A stretch of 64,000 nt of DNA from Blautia hominis. GTDB taxonomy: Bacteria > Bacillota > Clostridia > Lachnospirales > Lachnospiraceae. The DNA lies in assembly GCA_002270465.1 (NCBI GenBank), contig NQOF01000004.1:124001-188000 (forward strand), written 5' to 3'. Positions 1 to 8,901 of the stretch are shown in pieces (within the stretch, counting starts at the first letter, position 1; each line of letters opens with the position of its first letter). Under the pieces are notes generated by a model. That model saw only the letters and a program-made list of their open reading frames with translations. It had not been told where the DNA came from and searched no databases. Both the position numbers and the translations under genes were made by a program.

Positions 1-632
1 GCCTGGATCTTGAGATGGGATATATTGACAGCTTTATGGATATCTGTGCCATGGAGACGGGGTTTCTCCAATATACAATGGAGCTGTTGAAAAAAGAATA
101 CGCCAAAGAGCTGAAGATTCTGGGGATCAAGCTTCCGGGAACTGATAAGATCCCCTGTGTCCGTTTTACCGACGCCAAAGAGCTGGTGTCTGAAAAATAT
201 GGCAGGAAAATTAAAAACCCGTTTGATCTGGAGCCGGAGGAGGAGGAATTGATTGGTCGGTACTTCAAAGAGGAATATGATTCGGATTTTGTGTTCGTCA
301 CACATTATCCCTCCAAAAAAAGGCCCTTTTATGCAATGGATGACCCGGAGGATGAACGGTTTACCCTGAGCTTTGATCTGCTGTTTAAAGGCCTGGAGGT
401 GACAACCGGAGGACAGCGTATCCATGACTACAATATGCTGACCAGGAAATTGGAGAGAAGAGGCATGAGCCGGGAGGGGATGGAGCAGTATCTGGATACT
501 TTCAAGTACGGCATGCCGCCCCACGGGGGCCTGGGAATTGGCCTGGAGAGGCTTACCATGCAGCTTTTAGGTGAAGATAACGTGAGGGAAGCCTGTCTTT
601 TCCCAAGAGATATGAACCGGCTGGAACCGTAG
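1..632 (+). CDS. aspS: Aspartyl-tRNA synthetase, archaeal/non-discriminating type (3' part)
   Basis: Class II aminoacyl-tRNA synthetase that charges tRNA with aspartate in the cytoplasm. The frame is open from base 3 to the stop at 632, so the N-terminal anticodon-binding domain and motif 1 lie outside the window. Visible parts are the motif 2 to motif 3 half of the catalytic domain: LDLEMGYIDSF at the start, the FVTHYP-KKRPFYAM segment, and the motif 3 pattern GGLGIGLERLTM near the end. The short ending (FPRDMNRLEP) and lack of a bacterial GAD insertion fit the archaeal-type AspRS/AsnRS group. The gatCAB genes follow 19 bp downstream, which suggests an enzyme that mischarges tRNA-Asn with Asp for amidation. 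AsnRS is the alternative, but is less likely beside gatCAB. Confidence 0.9.
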   Translation, partial: LDLEMGYIDSFMDICAMETGFLQYTMELLKKEYAKELKILGIKLPGTDKIPCVRFTDAKELVSEKYGRKIKNPFDLEPEEEELIGRYFKEEYDSDFVFVTHYPSKKRPFYAMDDPEDERFTLSFDLLFKGLEVTTGGQRIHDYNMLTRKLERRGMSREGMEQYLDTFKYGMPPHGGLGIGLERLTMQLLGEDNVREACLFPRDMNRLEP

Positions 633-651
633 AGAAAAGGAGGATATTGTT

Positions 652-948
652 ATGGCAAAACAGATCATAGATGATACCGTTATGGAAAATGTGGAAATTC
701 TGGCAAAACTGGCCCTCAAACCCCAAGAACGGGAAGCCGCCAGGGAAAAAATGCAGGAGATACTGGATTATGTGGATAAATTAAATGAGCTGGACACAGA
801 GGGGATCCGGCCGCTTTCCCACACCTTTCCTATGGAAAATGTTTTCCGGGAGGATATTGTAACAAATGGGAACGACCGTGAGGCCATGATAAAAAATGCG
901 CCCAGGAGCAAGGACGGCCAGTACCAGGTACCGAAAACAGTGCAGTGA
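652..948 (+). CDS. gatC: Glutamyl/aspartyl-tRNA amidotransferase subunit C
   Basis: Small 98-residue subunit that stabilises the GatA-GatB amidotransferase and helps form Gln-tRNA or Asn-tRNA from the mischarged precursors. Length is normal for GatC. The helical N-terminal part (NVEILAKLALKPQEREAAREKMQEIL) and the conserved stretch PLSHTFPMENVFREDIV match the family. AAGGAGG lies 9-10 bases before the ATG. It sits 19 bp after aspS and 27 bp before gatA, in one operon. Confidence 0.96.
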   Translation: MAKQIIDDTVMENVEILAKLALKPQEREAAREKMQEILDYVDKLNELDTEGIRPLSHTFPMENVFREDIVTNGNDREAMIKNAPRSKDGQYQVPKTVQ

Positions 949-975
949 CAGTGGTTGAAGACGGAGGTTAGCGAA

Positions 976-2445
976 ATGGAGATCAAAGAAATGACAGCCC
1001 TCACGCTGGGCCGGGCCATTAAGAGCAGGGAGGCAGGCGTCAGGGAAGCAGTGAAAGCATCTCTGGACCAGATTGGAAAGGTGGACAGCACACTCCACGC
1101 CTTTCTGGAGACAGATGAAAAGAAAATATACGACAGGGTGAAAGAGGTGGAGAGCGGCATAAAAACAGGAAAATATACAGGTCCTCTGGCCGGCGTTCCT
1201 GTGGCGGTAAAAGACAATATCTGCACCAGGGACAGAAAGACCACCTGCGCGTCCAGGATTCTGGAAAATTTTGTTCCGCCATACGATGCGGAGGCTGTAC
1301 GCAGAATGGAGAATGCGGGAATGATCGTCATTGGCAAGACCAACATGGATGAATTTGCCATGGGAAGCACCTCAGAGACCTCAGCCTATGGCATTACCAG
1401 AAATCCCTGGGATACGGAAAAAGTGCCGGGTGGTTCGTCAGGAGGCTCCTGCGCAGCGGTGGCAGCGGATGAAGTGTTTGCCGCATTGGGAAGTGACACA
1501 GGCGGTTCTATCCGTCAGCCGGCCGCTTACTGCGGTGTGGTGGGAATGAAGCCCACCTACGGAACCGTATCCAGATATGGCCTTATAGCATATGCTTCAT
1601 CCCTAGACCAGATCGGACCGGTGGGAAAGGATGTGTCCGACTGTGCGGCACTGCTGGAGACTGTGGCAGGGTATGACCCAAAGGACAGCACTTCCGTGAT
1701 GCGGAAGGATCTGCAGTTTACCGGATATTTGAGAAAGGATCTGCGTGGAATGAAGATTGGGATTCCCAAGGAATATCTGGCGGAAGGTCTGGACACGGAG
1801 GTAAAGAAGGCGCTGGTGGATGCGGTGCACCTGATGACAAGGAACGGTGCCATTGTAGAATTCTTTTCTCTGGGACTGGTGGATTATGTGATCCCTGCTT
1901 ATTATATTATCGCCTCAGCGGAGGCAAGCTCCAACCTGGCCCGTTTTGACGGCGTAAAATATGGTTACAGGACAGAGGCATTCGAGGGACTTCACCACAT
2001 GTATAAAAAGACCAGGGCTGAGGGCTTCGGGGAAGAGGTGAAGCGCCGGATCCTGCTGGGTTCTTTTGTACTGAGTTCCGGCTACTATGATGCATATTAC
2101 CTGAAAGCCCTGAAAGTAAAGGCAATGATAAAGAAAGCGTTTGACCTGGCTTTTGTTAAGTATGATACGCTGCTTGCGCCTGCGGCTCCTTCTACGGCAC
2201 CCAAGGTTGGGAGCAGCCTTTCAGACCCGCTGAACATGTACCTGAGTGACATTTATACAGCAGGGGTCAATCTGGCAGGCCTTCCTGCCATAAGTGTGCC
2301 CTGCGGCAGGGACAGCAGCGGTATGCCGGTGGGACTGCAGTTTATCGGGGATTGTTTTCAGGAGAAAAAAATCATACAGGCTGCATATGCCTATGAACAG
2401 ATCAGGGGAGAGTTTCCCAAAGCGCAGGGAAAGGGGGTAAAATAA
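976..2445 (+). CDS. gatA: Glutamyl/aspartyl-tRNA amidotransferase subunit A
   Basis: Amidase-signature subunit that releases ammonia from glutamine and channels it to GatB. 489 residues. From the ATG at 976, preceded by GGAGG at 963-967, the catalytic triad falls at Lys79 (AVKDN), Ser154 (PGGSSGG) and Ser178 (DTGGS). This matches the numbering known for Staphylococcus GatA, so 976 is preferred over an in-frame TTG at 955 that has no ribosome-binding site. The stop codon overlaps the gatB start by one base (TAATG), implying translational coupling. Confidence 0.97.
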   Translation: MEIKEMTALTLGRAIKSREAGVREAVKASLDQIGKVDSTLHAFLETDEKKIYDRVKEVESGIKTGKYTGPLAGVPVAVKDNICTRDRKTTCASRILENFVPPYDAEAVRRMENAGMIVIGKTNMDEFAMGSTSETSAYGITRNPWDTEKVPGGSSGGSCAAVAADEVFAALGSDTGGSIRQPAAYCGVVGMKPTYGTVSRYGLIAYASSLDQIGPVGKDVSDCAALLETVAGYDPKDSTSVMRKDLQFTGYLRKDLRGMKIGIPKEYLAEGLDTEVKKALVDAVHLMTRNGAIVEFFSLGLVDYVIPAYYIIASAEASSNLARFDGVKYGYRTEAFEGLHHMYKKTRAEGFGEEVKRRILLGSFVLSSGYYDAYYLKALKVKAMIKKAFDLAFVKYDTLLAPAAPSTAPKVGSSLSDPLNMYLSDIYTAGVNLAGLPAISVPCGRDSSGMPVGLQFIGDCFQEKKIIQAAYAYEQIRGEFPKAQGKGVK

Positions 2446-3926
2446 TGGGAAAGCAATATGAGACAGTCATTGGCCTGGAGGTGCATGTGGAACTTGCCAC
2501 GGCTGCAAAGATATTCTGCGGGTGTTCTGCAAGATTCGGTGGGGCGCCCAATACCCATACTTGTCCGGTATGTACCGGAATGCCCGGATCCCTGCCTGTC
2601 CTGAACAAACAGGTGGTGGAGTATGCCCTGGCCCTTGGGCTGGCTGCCAACTGCCGGGTAAACCGCACCTGTAAATTCGACCGTAAGAATTATTTTTACC
2701 CGGACAATCCACAAAACTACCAGATCTCCCAGTTATATCTCCCCATCTGTTACGACGGATCTCTGGAAATTGAGACGGCATCCGGGAAGAAAAAGATCAG
2801 GATCCATGAGATGCATATGGAGGAGGATGCCGGAAAGCTGATCCATGATGCCTGGGAAGACTGTTCCCTTGTGGACTACAACAGAAGCGGTGTACCGCTG
2901 GTGGAGATCGTATCTGAACCGGATATGAGGAGTGCGGAGGAGGTTATTGCTTATCTGGAAAAACTGCGCTTGATCTGCCAGTACCTTGGTGTCTCGGACT
3001 GTAAACTTCAGGAGGGATCTATGCGGGCGGATGTGAATCTGTCTGTCCGGGAGGCCGGGAGCAGTGAATTGGGTACCAGAACGGAGATGAAGAACTTAAA
3101 CTCCTTTAAGGCCATCGCCAGAGCTATTGAAGGGGAGCGGGAACGCCAGATCGAGCTTTTGGAAGAGGGAAAATGCGTGCAGCAGGAGACACGAAGATGG
3201 GATGACAACAAGGAATATTCTTATGCCATGCGTTCAAAAGAGGATGCCAAGGATTACAGGTATTTTCCCGACCCTGATCTGCCTCCTGTTGTGATCAGTG
3301 AGGCGTGGACAAAACGGATAAAAGAGCGGCAGCCCGAGCTTCAGGAGGAAAAGGCAGGGCGCTACGAGAAGGAATTGGGTCTGTCTGCCTATGACGCGTC
3401 ACTTTTGACACAGTCCAGATATCTGGCAGATTTGTTTGAGCAGACAGTCAGCCTTCTGGAACAGAAAAAGATTGCCGGCGGGCCAAAAAAGGCAGCCAAT
3501 TGGTTTATCGGTGAGACACTGAGGCTTTTAAAAGACAGGGGGATGGAAACAGAAGACATTCGCTTCACACCCGGGCATCTGGCAGACCTGATCGCAGTCT
3601 GTGAAAAGGGGGAGGTGAACAACCGGACGGCAAAAAAGGTGTTTGAGATCATGTTTGACGAAGATATAGACCCGGTTTCTTATATAGAAAAAAACGGTCT
3701 GAAGTCTGTCACAGACACAGGCACGCTGGAGCGTGTGGTGGACAAAGTGCTGGCCGGAAATCCAAAAACAGTGGAGGAATACCAAAACGGGAAAACAAAG
3801 GTTTTAGGTTTTCTTGTAGGCCAGGTTATGAAAGAGATGAAAGGAAAGGCAGACCCACAGACAGTGAAGCGGCTTCTGAGTGAAAAATGTAACAGTTCAG
3901 ACAGGTCTGCGCATTTACTGCACTGA
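2445..3926 (+). CDS. gatB: Glutamyl/aspartyl-tRNA amidotransferase subunit B, 3' end altered by an insertion
   Basis: Subunit that binds and phosphorylates the mischarged aminoacyl-tRNA and amidates it. 493 residues. The N-terminal GatB cradle domain (YETVIGLEVHVEL, then the Cys cluster CGCS...CPVCTGMPG) and the C-terminal YqeY-like tail domain (FEIMFDEDIDPVSYIEK...KVLGFLVGQVMKEMKG) are both present. The last 12 residues after LLSEK (CNSSDRSAHLLH) are encoded by the repeat element that begins at 3889. Removing that element and its 8-bp duplication joins AGT-GAA-AAA to CTG-TGA (4180-4185), giving the plausible native end LLSEKL and a 482-residue protein. The added tail is probably harmless because all domains are complete. 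Confidence 0.96.
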   Translation: MGKQYETVIGLEVHVELATAAKIFCGCSARFGGAPNTHTCPVCTGMPGSLPVLNKQVVEYALALGLAANCRVNRTCKFDRKNYFYPDNPQNYQISQLYLPICYDGSLEIETASGKKKIRIHEMHMEEDAGKLIHDAWEDCSLVDYNRSGVPLVEIVSEPDMRSAEEVIAYLEKLRLICQYLGVSDCKLQEGSMRADVNLSVREAGSSELGTRTEMKNLNSFKAIARAIEGERERQIELLEEGKCVQQETRRWDDNKEYSYAMRSKEDAKDYRYFPDPDLPPVVISEAWTKRIKERQPELQEEKAGRYEKELGLSAYDASLLTQSRYLADLFEQTVSLLEQKKIAGGPKKAANWFIGETLRLLKDRGMETEDIRFTPGHLADLIAVCEKGEVNNRTAKKVFEIMFDEDIDPVSYIEKNGLKSVTDTGTLERVVDKVLAGNPKTVEEYQNGKTKVLGFLVGQVMKEMKGKADPQTVKRLLSEKCNSSDRSAHLLH

Positions 3927-4172
3927 CCGTATGAAAAAGTAGTGCCGGCAGGCATCCAGCCCATCGCGAAGCGATTTTTAATGGCTGGGTGCGTAACGGT
4001 TCAGCTTGTCTGAACGGTGTTACTGTACACTCCGTGTCCAGTAACACGCTTCGCGATGCACAGATATGGAGCATTCTGCCCCATATCGCGCTGGCTGCCT
4101 CGGGATTTTCATGCTTCCGGCATGAAAACGCCTCCCGGTACAGTGGCCTGTGTACAGTAACTGAACGGTTAC
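3889..4172 (+). mobile_element. Family 2 miniature inverted-repeat element, interrupted by a family 1 element
   Basis: The left end GTAACAGTTCAG (3889-3900) and right end CTGAACGGTTAC (4161-4172) are inverted with one mismatch. Flanking octamers TGAAAAAT (3881-3888) and TGAAAAAC (4173-4180) agree at 7 of 8, as expected of a target-site duplication. Without the inner 143-bp element and its duplication the unit is 133 bp. Its right end then forms a perfect 12-bp hairpin, GTAACGGTTCAG pairing with CTGAACGGTTAC around a CTTGT loop. The internal motif GGTCTGCGCATT...CTGACCGTA (3904 on) recurs at 7282. The element supplies the last 12 codons and the stop of gatB. It has no coding capacity of its own. 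Confidence 0.8.
4019..4161 (+). mobile_element. Family 1 miniature inverted-repeat element, copy 1 (nested)
   Basis: 143 bp with perfect 12-bp terminal inverted repeats, GTTACTGTACAC (4019-4030) and GTGTACAGTAAC (4150-4161). It is flanked on both sides by the same octamer TGAACGGT (4011-4018 and 4162-4169), a clean 8-bp target duplication. The first 27 bases fold into a hairpin (GTTACTGTACAC against GTGTCCAGTAAC). Highly similar full copies lie inverted at 46488 and 58627, and a rearranged part at 55374. It interrupts the hairpin arm of the family 2 element that surrounds it. Too short to encode a transposase. Confidence 0.85.
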
Positions 4173-4339
4173 TGAAAAACTGTGATCCTGCAGAGTAGAA
4201 CTTTACAACCTTTTTTTAATCGCTTATACTGTCTTTAAGACTATCCGGGTAATAGGATAAAACAGCAGCATAGCCGCTGCAGCCATTCCGCGTTTGTATT
4301 CTGAACACGGAATGTGGATGGAAAGAAAAGGAGACAGTT

Positions 4340-5119
4340 ATGGAGATCAGAGAATTTCAGGAAAAGCTCAAAGAAACACTGGAGCTGGCTGTAAAAAACG
4401 GAAAAAAGATACATGCAGATACAGTGGAAGAACTTTTTGCCGGAAACGGGCTGACAGAAGGTCAGATACAGAAAGTATACGAATACCTGGCTGTCCAGGG
4501 AATCCAGGTGGAGGGAAAGAAGAGGCAGACGGCAGACGCCTCTTCGGAACAAGGGGAAATTGATCCAGGCGGGAACGAGGACAGTGGGGAAAAAGAAGAA
4601 AAAGCTGCGTTATCCCAGGAAGAACTGGAATATCTGAAGGATTATGAAAGCATACTTTCTGATATACCCAAAGAGAAGCCCGGGGAGAGGGAAAGCCTTT
4701 ATAAAAGGGTATTGGATCATGATGACGCGGCAAAAAAACGTCTGGCAGAGCTGTATATGCCCCAGGTAGTAACCACAGCGAGAGAACTGAAACACCGGGA
4801 AGTCTTTATCGGTGATATGATAGCAGAGGGAAATATCGGTCTGCTGAGTGCCATTGAAATGCTTCATGAGGCACAGGACATCCACGCATTCCTCTGCGGG
4901 GAGATCAGAAATGCCATTCTGCTCATGCTGGAAGAGCAGACAGACCAGAAGCAGAGGGATGATATCCTTGTGGAGAAAGTACGTGACCTGGAGACAAGGA
5001 TCAAAGAACTTCTGGAAGACGAGGAGGTCAAGTACAGTGTGGATGAACTGGCGGCTTTTCTTGACATGGATGTGGATGAAATACAGGCTGTGCTGCGGCT
5101 GACCGGTGACGATAAATAG
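4340..5119 (+). CDS. Sigma-70-like protein without region 4
   Basis: 259-residue cytoplasmic protein built like a truncated primary sigma factor. Residues about 1-55 (FQEKLKETLELAVKNGKK, then EELFAGNGLTEGQIQKVYEYL) resemble sigma region 1.1. An acidic linker follows. Residues about 130-190 (AKKRLAELYMPQVV, then DMIAEGNIGLLSAIEML) resemble regions 2.1-2.2, the core-RNA-polymerase contact. The last 30 residues (YSVDELAAFLDMDVDEIQAVLRL) resemble region 3. The aromatic residues of region 2.3-2.4 for promoter melting and -10 recognition are weak, and region 4 for the -35 box is absent. The ATG follows AAAGGAG at good spacing. It may bind core polymerase as a regulator or modified sigma; function is unproven. 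It sits just upstream of ftsH. Confidence 0.7.
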   Translation: MEIREFQEKLKETLELAVKNGKKIHADTVEELFAGNGLTEGQIQKVYEYLAVQGIQVEGKKRQTADASSEQGEIDPGGNEDSGEKEEKAALSQEELEYLKDYESILSDIPKEKPGERESLYKRVLDHDDAAKKRLAELYMPQVVTTARELKHREVFIGDMIAEGNIGLLSAIEMLHEAQDIHAFLCGEIRNAILLMLEEQTDQKQRDDILVEKVRDLETRIKELLEDEEVKYSVDELAAFLDMDVDEIQAVLRLTGDDK

Positions 5120-5205
5120 TAGGGCACAACAGGGTACCGTGCTGTGCGGAAACGGTGAACAGCAGCACTTCATATATTTTTTATAGAATAAACATAGCCA
5201 ATTCA

Positions 5206-5234
5206 TTGAATAATTCACAAAAAAGTGGCATACT
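5206..5234 (+). promoter_or_regulatory. Candidate ftsH promoter
   Basis: TTGAAT (5206-5211), a 17-bp spacer and CATACT (5229-5234) lie about 50 bp before the ftsH start. The -35 matches consensus at 5 of 6 and the -10 at 4 of 6. This is a motif call only. Confidence 0.45.
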
Positions 5235-5282
5235 TAAACCATAGATTTCCCAATGGATCAGGAAATCATGGAGGAAAAACAG

Positions 5283-7166
5283 ATGGAAGTGAAAGACAAA
5301 AAACCCAAAAAACCAATTATGTTCTACTATGCCATTGTCATAGTGGTTCTGATTCTGCTGAATACCCTGCTTGTGCCCTCAATCGCGGAGCGGAGTATCA
5401 AGGAAGTCAGATATGATGAATTTTTAAATGATTTGGACGGCGGCAAGATAGATGAGGTAAATCTGGATGATGACACCATTTATTATACCGTGAAAGACGG
5501 CGATAAGACACAGGTTTACAAGACGGGAAGAATCAATGATCTGCAGGAGGTCGAACGGCTGGATAAAGCGAAGGTGAAATTCGCCAAGGAGATCCCCACA
5601 AAGCAGTCCCCGATCCTCACCTTCCTGCTGTCCTGGATCATCCCCATTGCTATTTTCTTATTCATCGGTAACTGGCTGAGTAAGAAGATGATGTCAGGCA
5701 TGGGCGGCGGAGCCGGGGCCATGAGTTTTGGAAAGAGCAATGCCAAGGTCTATGTAAAATCAACCAACGGTATTATGTTTTCAGACGTGGCCGGTGAGGA
5801 TGAGGCCAAGGACCTGCTGACAGAGATCGTGGACTATCTCCACAACCCTGACAGATACCGGGAGATTGGAGCGTCCATGCCAAAGGGTGCTCTTCTGGTA
5901 GGCCCTCCGGGAACAGGTAAGACGCTTCTGGCAAAAGCCGTGGCTGGCGAGGCCAACGTTCCCTTTTTCTCCATATCAGGATCTGAATTTGTGGAGATGT
6001 TCGTTGGTATGGGTGCTGCCAAAGTACGTGATCTGTTTAAGCAGGCCAATGAAAAAGCACCTTGTATCGTATTTATTGATGAGATTGATACCATTGGAAA
6101 GAAGCGTGACGGCAACATCAGCGGCAACGATGAGCGTGAGCAGACACTGAACCAGCTTCTGACCGAGATGGATGGATTTGACGGCTCCAAAGGTGTTGTG
6201 ATCCTGGCGGCAACCAACCGTCCGGATTCCCTGGATGCGGCGCTGCTCCGTCCGGGACGTTTTGACAGGCGTATCCCTGTGGAACTTCCTGATCTGCAGG
6301 GGCGCGAGGAGATCCTGAAAGTCCATGCCAAAAAGATCAAAATATCCGACAACGTGGATTTCCGTGAGATTGCCAAGGCTGCATCCGGTGCATCGGGAGC
6401 GGAACTGGCTAACATTGTAAATGAAGCGGCACTGAGAGCTGTCCGTGACAGAAGAAAGTTTGCCACACAGGCAGATATGGAGGAGAGTATTGAGGTAGTC
6501 ATTGCAGGATACCAGAAGAAGAACCGTGTGCTTTCCGAGAAAGAGAAGCTGATCGTTTCCTACCATGAGATTGGCCATGCGCTGGTAGCTGCCATGCAGA
6601 CAGATTCCGCGCCTGTCCATAAGATCACCATCATACCCAGAACTTCAGGAGCCTTGGGATACACCATGCAGGTGGAGGATGGGGAACATTTCCTCATGTC
6701 AAAAGAGGAACTGGAAAATAAGATCGCTACATTTACAGGCGGCCGTGCGGCGGAGGAATTGATCTTCCATTCCGTTACAACGGGTGCGTCCAATGATATT
6801 GAGCAGGCGACCAAATTGGCAAGAGGCATGATCACCCGTTTCGGTATGAGCGACGAGTTTGATATGGTAGCTATGGAAAATGTGACAAACCAGTATCTTG
6901 GTGGTGATACCTCCCTGGCATGCTCCTTTGAAACCCAGACTCTTATTGATAAAAGGGTGGTGGAGCTGGTGAGAAAACAGCATGAGAAGGCATATAAGAT
7001 CCTGCAGGAGAATATCGGAAAACTGCATGAGCTGGCAAAACACCTGTTTGAGAATGAGACCATAACAGGAGAAGAGTTTATGAGGATCCTCCATACCCCG
7101 CTTCCTCAAATAGAGGAAAACCGGGAACCACAGACAGCAGAAGCGGCAGAACCAGCAGAGCTGTAG
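5283..7166 (+). CDS. ftsH: ATP-dependent zinc metalloprotease FtsH
   Basis: Membrane-anchored AAA+ protease that degrades misassembled membrane proteins and regulatory proteins. 627 residues from the ATG at 5283, which has GGAGG eight bases upstream (5270-5274); in-frame ATGs at 5253 and 5268 lack this. Order of parts: N-terminal membrane segment ([17 protein letters not shown]), short extracytoplasmic domain, second membrane segment ([22 protein letters not shown]), Walker A GPPGTGKT at 207-214, Walker B IVFIDEID, second region of homology ending in RPGRFDR, zinc site HEIGH at 428-432, and the downstream Asp in [11 protein letters not shown]. All key residues are intact. A very strong hairpin terminator follows. 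Confidence 0.97.
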   Translation: MEVKDKKPKKPIMFYYAIVIVVLILLNTLLVPSIAERSIKEVRYDEFLNDLDGGKIDEVNLDDDTIYYTVKDGDKTQVYKTGRINDLQEVERLDKAKVKFAKEIPTKQSPILTFLLSWIIPIAIFLFIGNWLSKKMMSGMGGGAGAMSFGKSNAKVYVKSTNGIMFSDVAGEDEAKDLLTEIVDYLHNPDRYREIGASMPKGALLVGPPGTGKTLLAKAVAGEANVPFFSISGSEFVEMFVGMGAAKVRDLFKQANEKAPCIVFIDEIDTIGKKRDGNISGNDEREQTLNQLLTEMDGFDGSKGVVILAATNRPDSLDAALLRPGRFDRRIPVELPDLQGREEILKVHAKKIKISDNVDFREIAKAASGASGAELANIVNEAALRAVRDRRKFATQADMEESIEVVIAGYQKKNRVLSEKEKLIVSYHEIGHALVAAMQTDSAPVHKITIIPRTSGALGYTMQVEDGEHFLMSKEELENKIATFTGGRAAEELIFHSVTTGASNDIEQATKLARGMITRFGMSDEFDMVAMENVTNQYLGGDTSLACSFETQTLIDKRVVELVRKQHEKAYKILQENIGKLHELAKHLFENETITGEEFMRILHTPLPQIEENREPQTAEAAEPAEL

Positions 7167-7193
7167 TGGCGGGAGGATTAAAGAAGTAATAAT

Positions 7194-7270
7194 AAACCGG
7201 CCCCTGTTGTTATAAACCGAACAGCTATATTCAACGTTCGGTTTATAACAACAGGGGCCGGTTTTTCTTT
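7194..7270 (+). terminator. ftsH terminator with unusually long stem
   Basis: Perfect 29-bp inverted repeat: left arm 7194-7222, right arm 7236-7264, 13-base loop, followed by a T-rich run (GTTTTTCTTTTC). The first bases of the arm are AAACCGGCCCCTG. The stem is roughly three times longer than most intrinsic terminators. On the other strand the A tract before the stem is short, so it mainly serves ftsH. Confidence 0.85.
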
Positions 7271-7281
7271 TCGGCTCTGTA

Positions 7282-7400
7282 GGTCTGCGCATTCACTGCG
7301 CTGACCGTAAGAAAGTGTACCACGGCCAAGCAAAAATCCCATCACCAAAGGCGATTCTGCATGGATTTTGCCTGTAACTGTGAGGGTACTGAACAGTTAC
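7282..7400 (+). mobile_element. Family 2 miniature element, left end lost
   Basis: It shares GGTCTGCGCATT.ACTGC.CTGACCGTA with the copy at 3904. It ends in a 27-base hairpin in which GTAACTGT (7374-7381) pairs with ACAGTTAC (7393-7400). The right terminus CTGAACAGTTAC (7389-7400) matches the family. The expected left terminus near 7267 is not recognisable and abuts the ftsH terminator. It lies 7 bp from the end of the convergent permease gene. Confidence 0.65.
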
Positions 7401-7407
7401 CAATAAC

Positions 7408-8742
7408 TTATGATTCTTCTTTCGGCAGTATGATATTCAGCAATATAGCAATCAGGGTTGCCAACACAACCGGGGATTTGCCGAAAATCATGGTTACCCA
7501 GCTAGGGAAGGTGGCAAGGGCTGCGGATGCCTGGGAAATTCCCATTCCAAGTGCAGCGGCCAGGCCCACAATGGAAGTGTTCCTGTAGTTCATATCCTCA
7601 GAGGTGATGAGTTTCATACCTGTCATTGCAATGGAGGCAAACACAGATACAGTAGCGCCGCCCAGAACGCACTGGGGAATGGTGGTGAGCAGTGCGGAAA
7701 ATTTGGGAATCAGTCCCGCCACGCCCAGGATAATGGCTGCCAGCCCCAGAACACAACGGTTCACCACCTTTGTGGTTGCCACAATACCTACATTCTGGCT
7801 GTAGGTAGCTGTGGGAAGCCCGCCGAACACGGCACCGATAATATTCATAATGCCGTATCCCACAATGCCGCCCTGCAGTTCTTTGTCACTGGGTTCTCTT
7901 CCAAGTCCGCCCACAGTCGTTGCCGTGAAGTCACCGATGGCCTGGACGGAGTTGATGGCAAAGAGAAGGCCGATGGCTACACAGGATGACACCTCAAAAT
8001 TAATGCCGAAATGCATAACCTGCGGGAGCTGGAACACGCTGGCGGATGCCACGCTGCTGAAACTGACCATGCCGAAAAAGGCGGAAACCACGTATCCGGC
8101 AACCATGCCGATCAGGATAGAAGCCAGCTTCACGATCCCTTTTCCAAAATGGTTCAGTACAGTTACGACCACAAGAGTAAATATGGCTACAGCCCAGTTC
8201 TGCCAGGAGCCGTAGGTCTCACTGCTGGTACCGCCTGCCATATAGTTGATGGCAGTGGGATACAGGGACAGGCCGATGGTAAACACAACGGTCCCGGTGA
8301 TCAGAGGCGGAAAGAACACCCTGATCTTCCGGACAAGCAGTCCCACAACAATAGCTACGCAGCCGCCCACGATCTGAGACCCGAGTATGGTCGCAACACC
8401 ATACCCCTCGGCAATGGCCTGCATACTGGGCACATAGGCAAAGCTGACACCCATGATGACCGGCAGGGAGGAACCGATGTGGAATCCGCTCTTGCTGCCC
8501 AGAGGAAAAAGCTGGAGCAGTGTGGAAATTGCGGACACAAAAAGAGCTGCCTGGATGAGGATGACCTTGTCTCCCTGAGACATACCTCCTCCGCTAACAG
8601 CACCTGAAACAATAATGGCCGGTGTAACACAGCCAACGATCATGGCGACTACATGCTGCAGTGCCAGCGGCAGTACCTGCCGAAACGCGGGAATGCCTTC
8701 CAGTTCAAAGATACTTCCTTTACCGATTTCCATTCCTTTCAT
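7408..8742 (-). CDS. NCS2-family xanthine/uracil permease
   Basis: Integral membrane nucleobase:cation symporter of the NCS2 (NAT) family, 444 residues, the usual length. It is hydrophobic throughout with about 14 predicted membrane segments. Family landmarks are LALQHVVAM in the first segment, the substrate-site motif NSVQAIGDFTATT near residue 270, and GGLPTATYSQNVGIVATT after it. The sequence favours the xanthine/uric-acid branch over uracil permeases, though substrate cannot be fixed by eye. It is read from its own promoter on the minus strand and is convergent with ftsH. It has no adjacent purine genes in the window. Confidence 0.9.
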   Translation of the reverse strand: MKGMEIGKGSIFELEGIPAFRQVLPLALQHVVAMIVGCVTPAIIVSGAVSGGGMSQGDKVILIQAALFVSAISTLLQLFPLGSKSGFHIGSSLPVIMGVSFAYVPSMQAIAEGYGVATILGSQIVGGCVAIVVGLLVRKIRVFFPPLITGTVVFTIGLSLYPTAINYMAGGTSSETYGSWQNWAVAIFTLVVVTVLNHFGKGIVKLASILIGMVAGYVVSAFFGMVSFSSVASASVFQLPQVMHFGINFEVSSCVAIGLLFAINSVQAIGDFTATTVGGLGREPSDKELQGGIVGYGIMNIIGAVFGGLPTATYSQNVGIVATTKVVNRCVLGLAAIILGVAGLIPKFSALLTTIPQCVLGGATVSVFASIAMTGMKLITSEDMNYRNTSIVGLAAALGMGISQASAALATFPSWVTMIFGKSPVVLATLIAILLNIILPKEES

Positions 8743-8861
8743 TATGTAATTACCCCCATTTGATTTTCCGAAACATCACGGCCTGGAGTGTGCCCCACTC
8801 TTGTGGTCAAATTGCTGTCCCTGAAAACATTTTATGAAACACGATATGTTAGATTACTATA

Positions 8862-8890
8862 ATATTAGCAAATCGGCGGACTATAGTCAA
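8862..8890 (-). promoter_or_regulatory. Promoter of the NCS2 permease
   Basis: On the minus strand TTGACT (8885-8890), a 17-bp spacer and TAATAT (8862-8867) form a good sigma-A promoter. The transcript would start about 115 bases before the ATG at 8742. That leader holds no riboswitch I can recognise; the purine-aptamer core was looked for and not found. Confidence 0.65.
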
Positions 8891-8901
8891 TGGAAAAATA
8901 C

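Noticed and set aside
3989-4198. Small open frame on the plus strand downstream of gatB
   Set aside because: It lies within the nested miniature elements, and the same peptide appears antisense or in other copies at 46.5 and 58.6 kb; it has no ribosome-binding site.
8743-8861. Possible purine riboswitch before the NCS2 permease
   Set aside because: The conserved purine-aptamer junction and loop sequences are not found on either strand.
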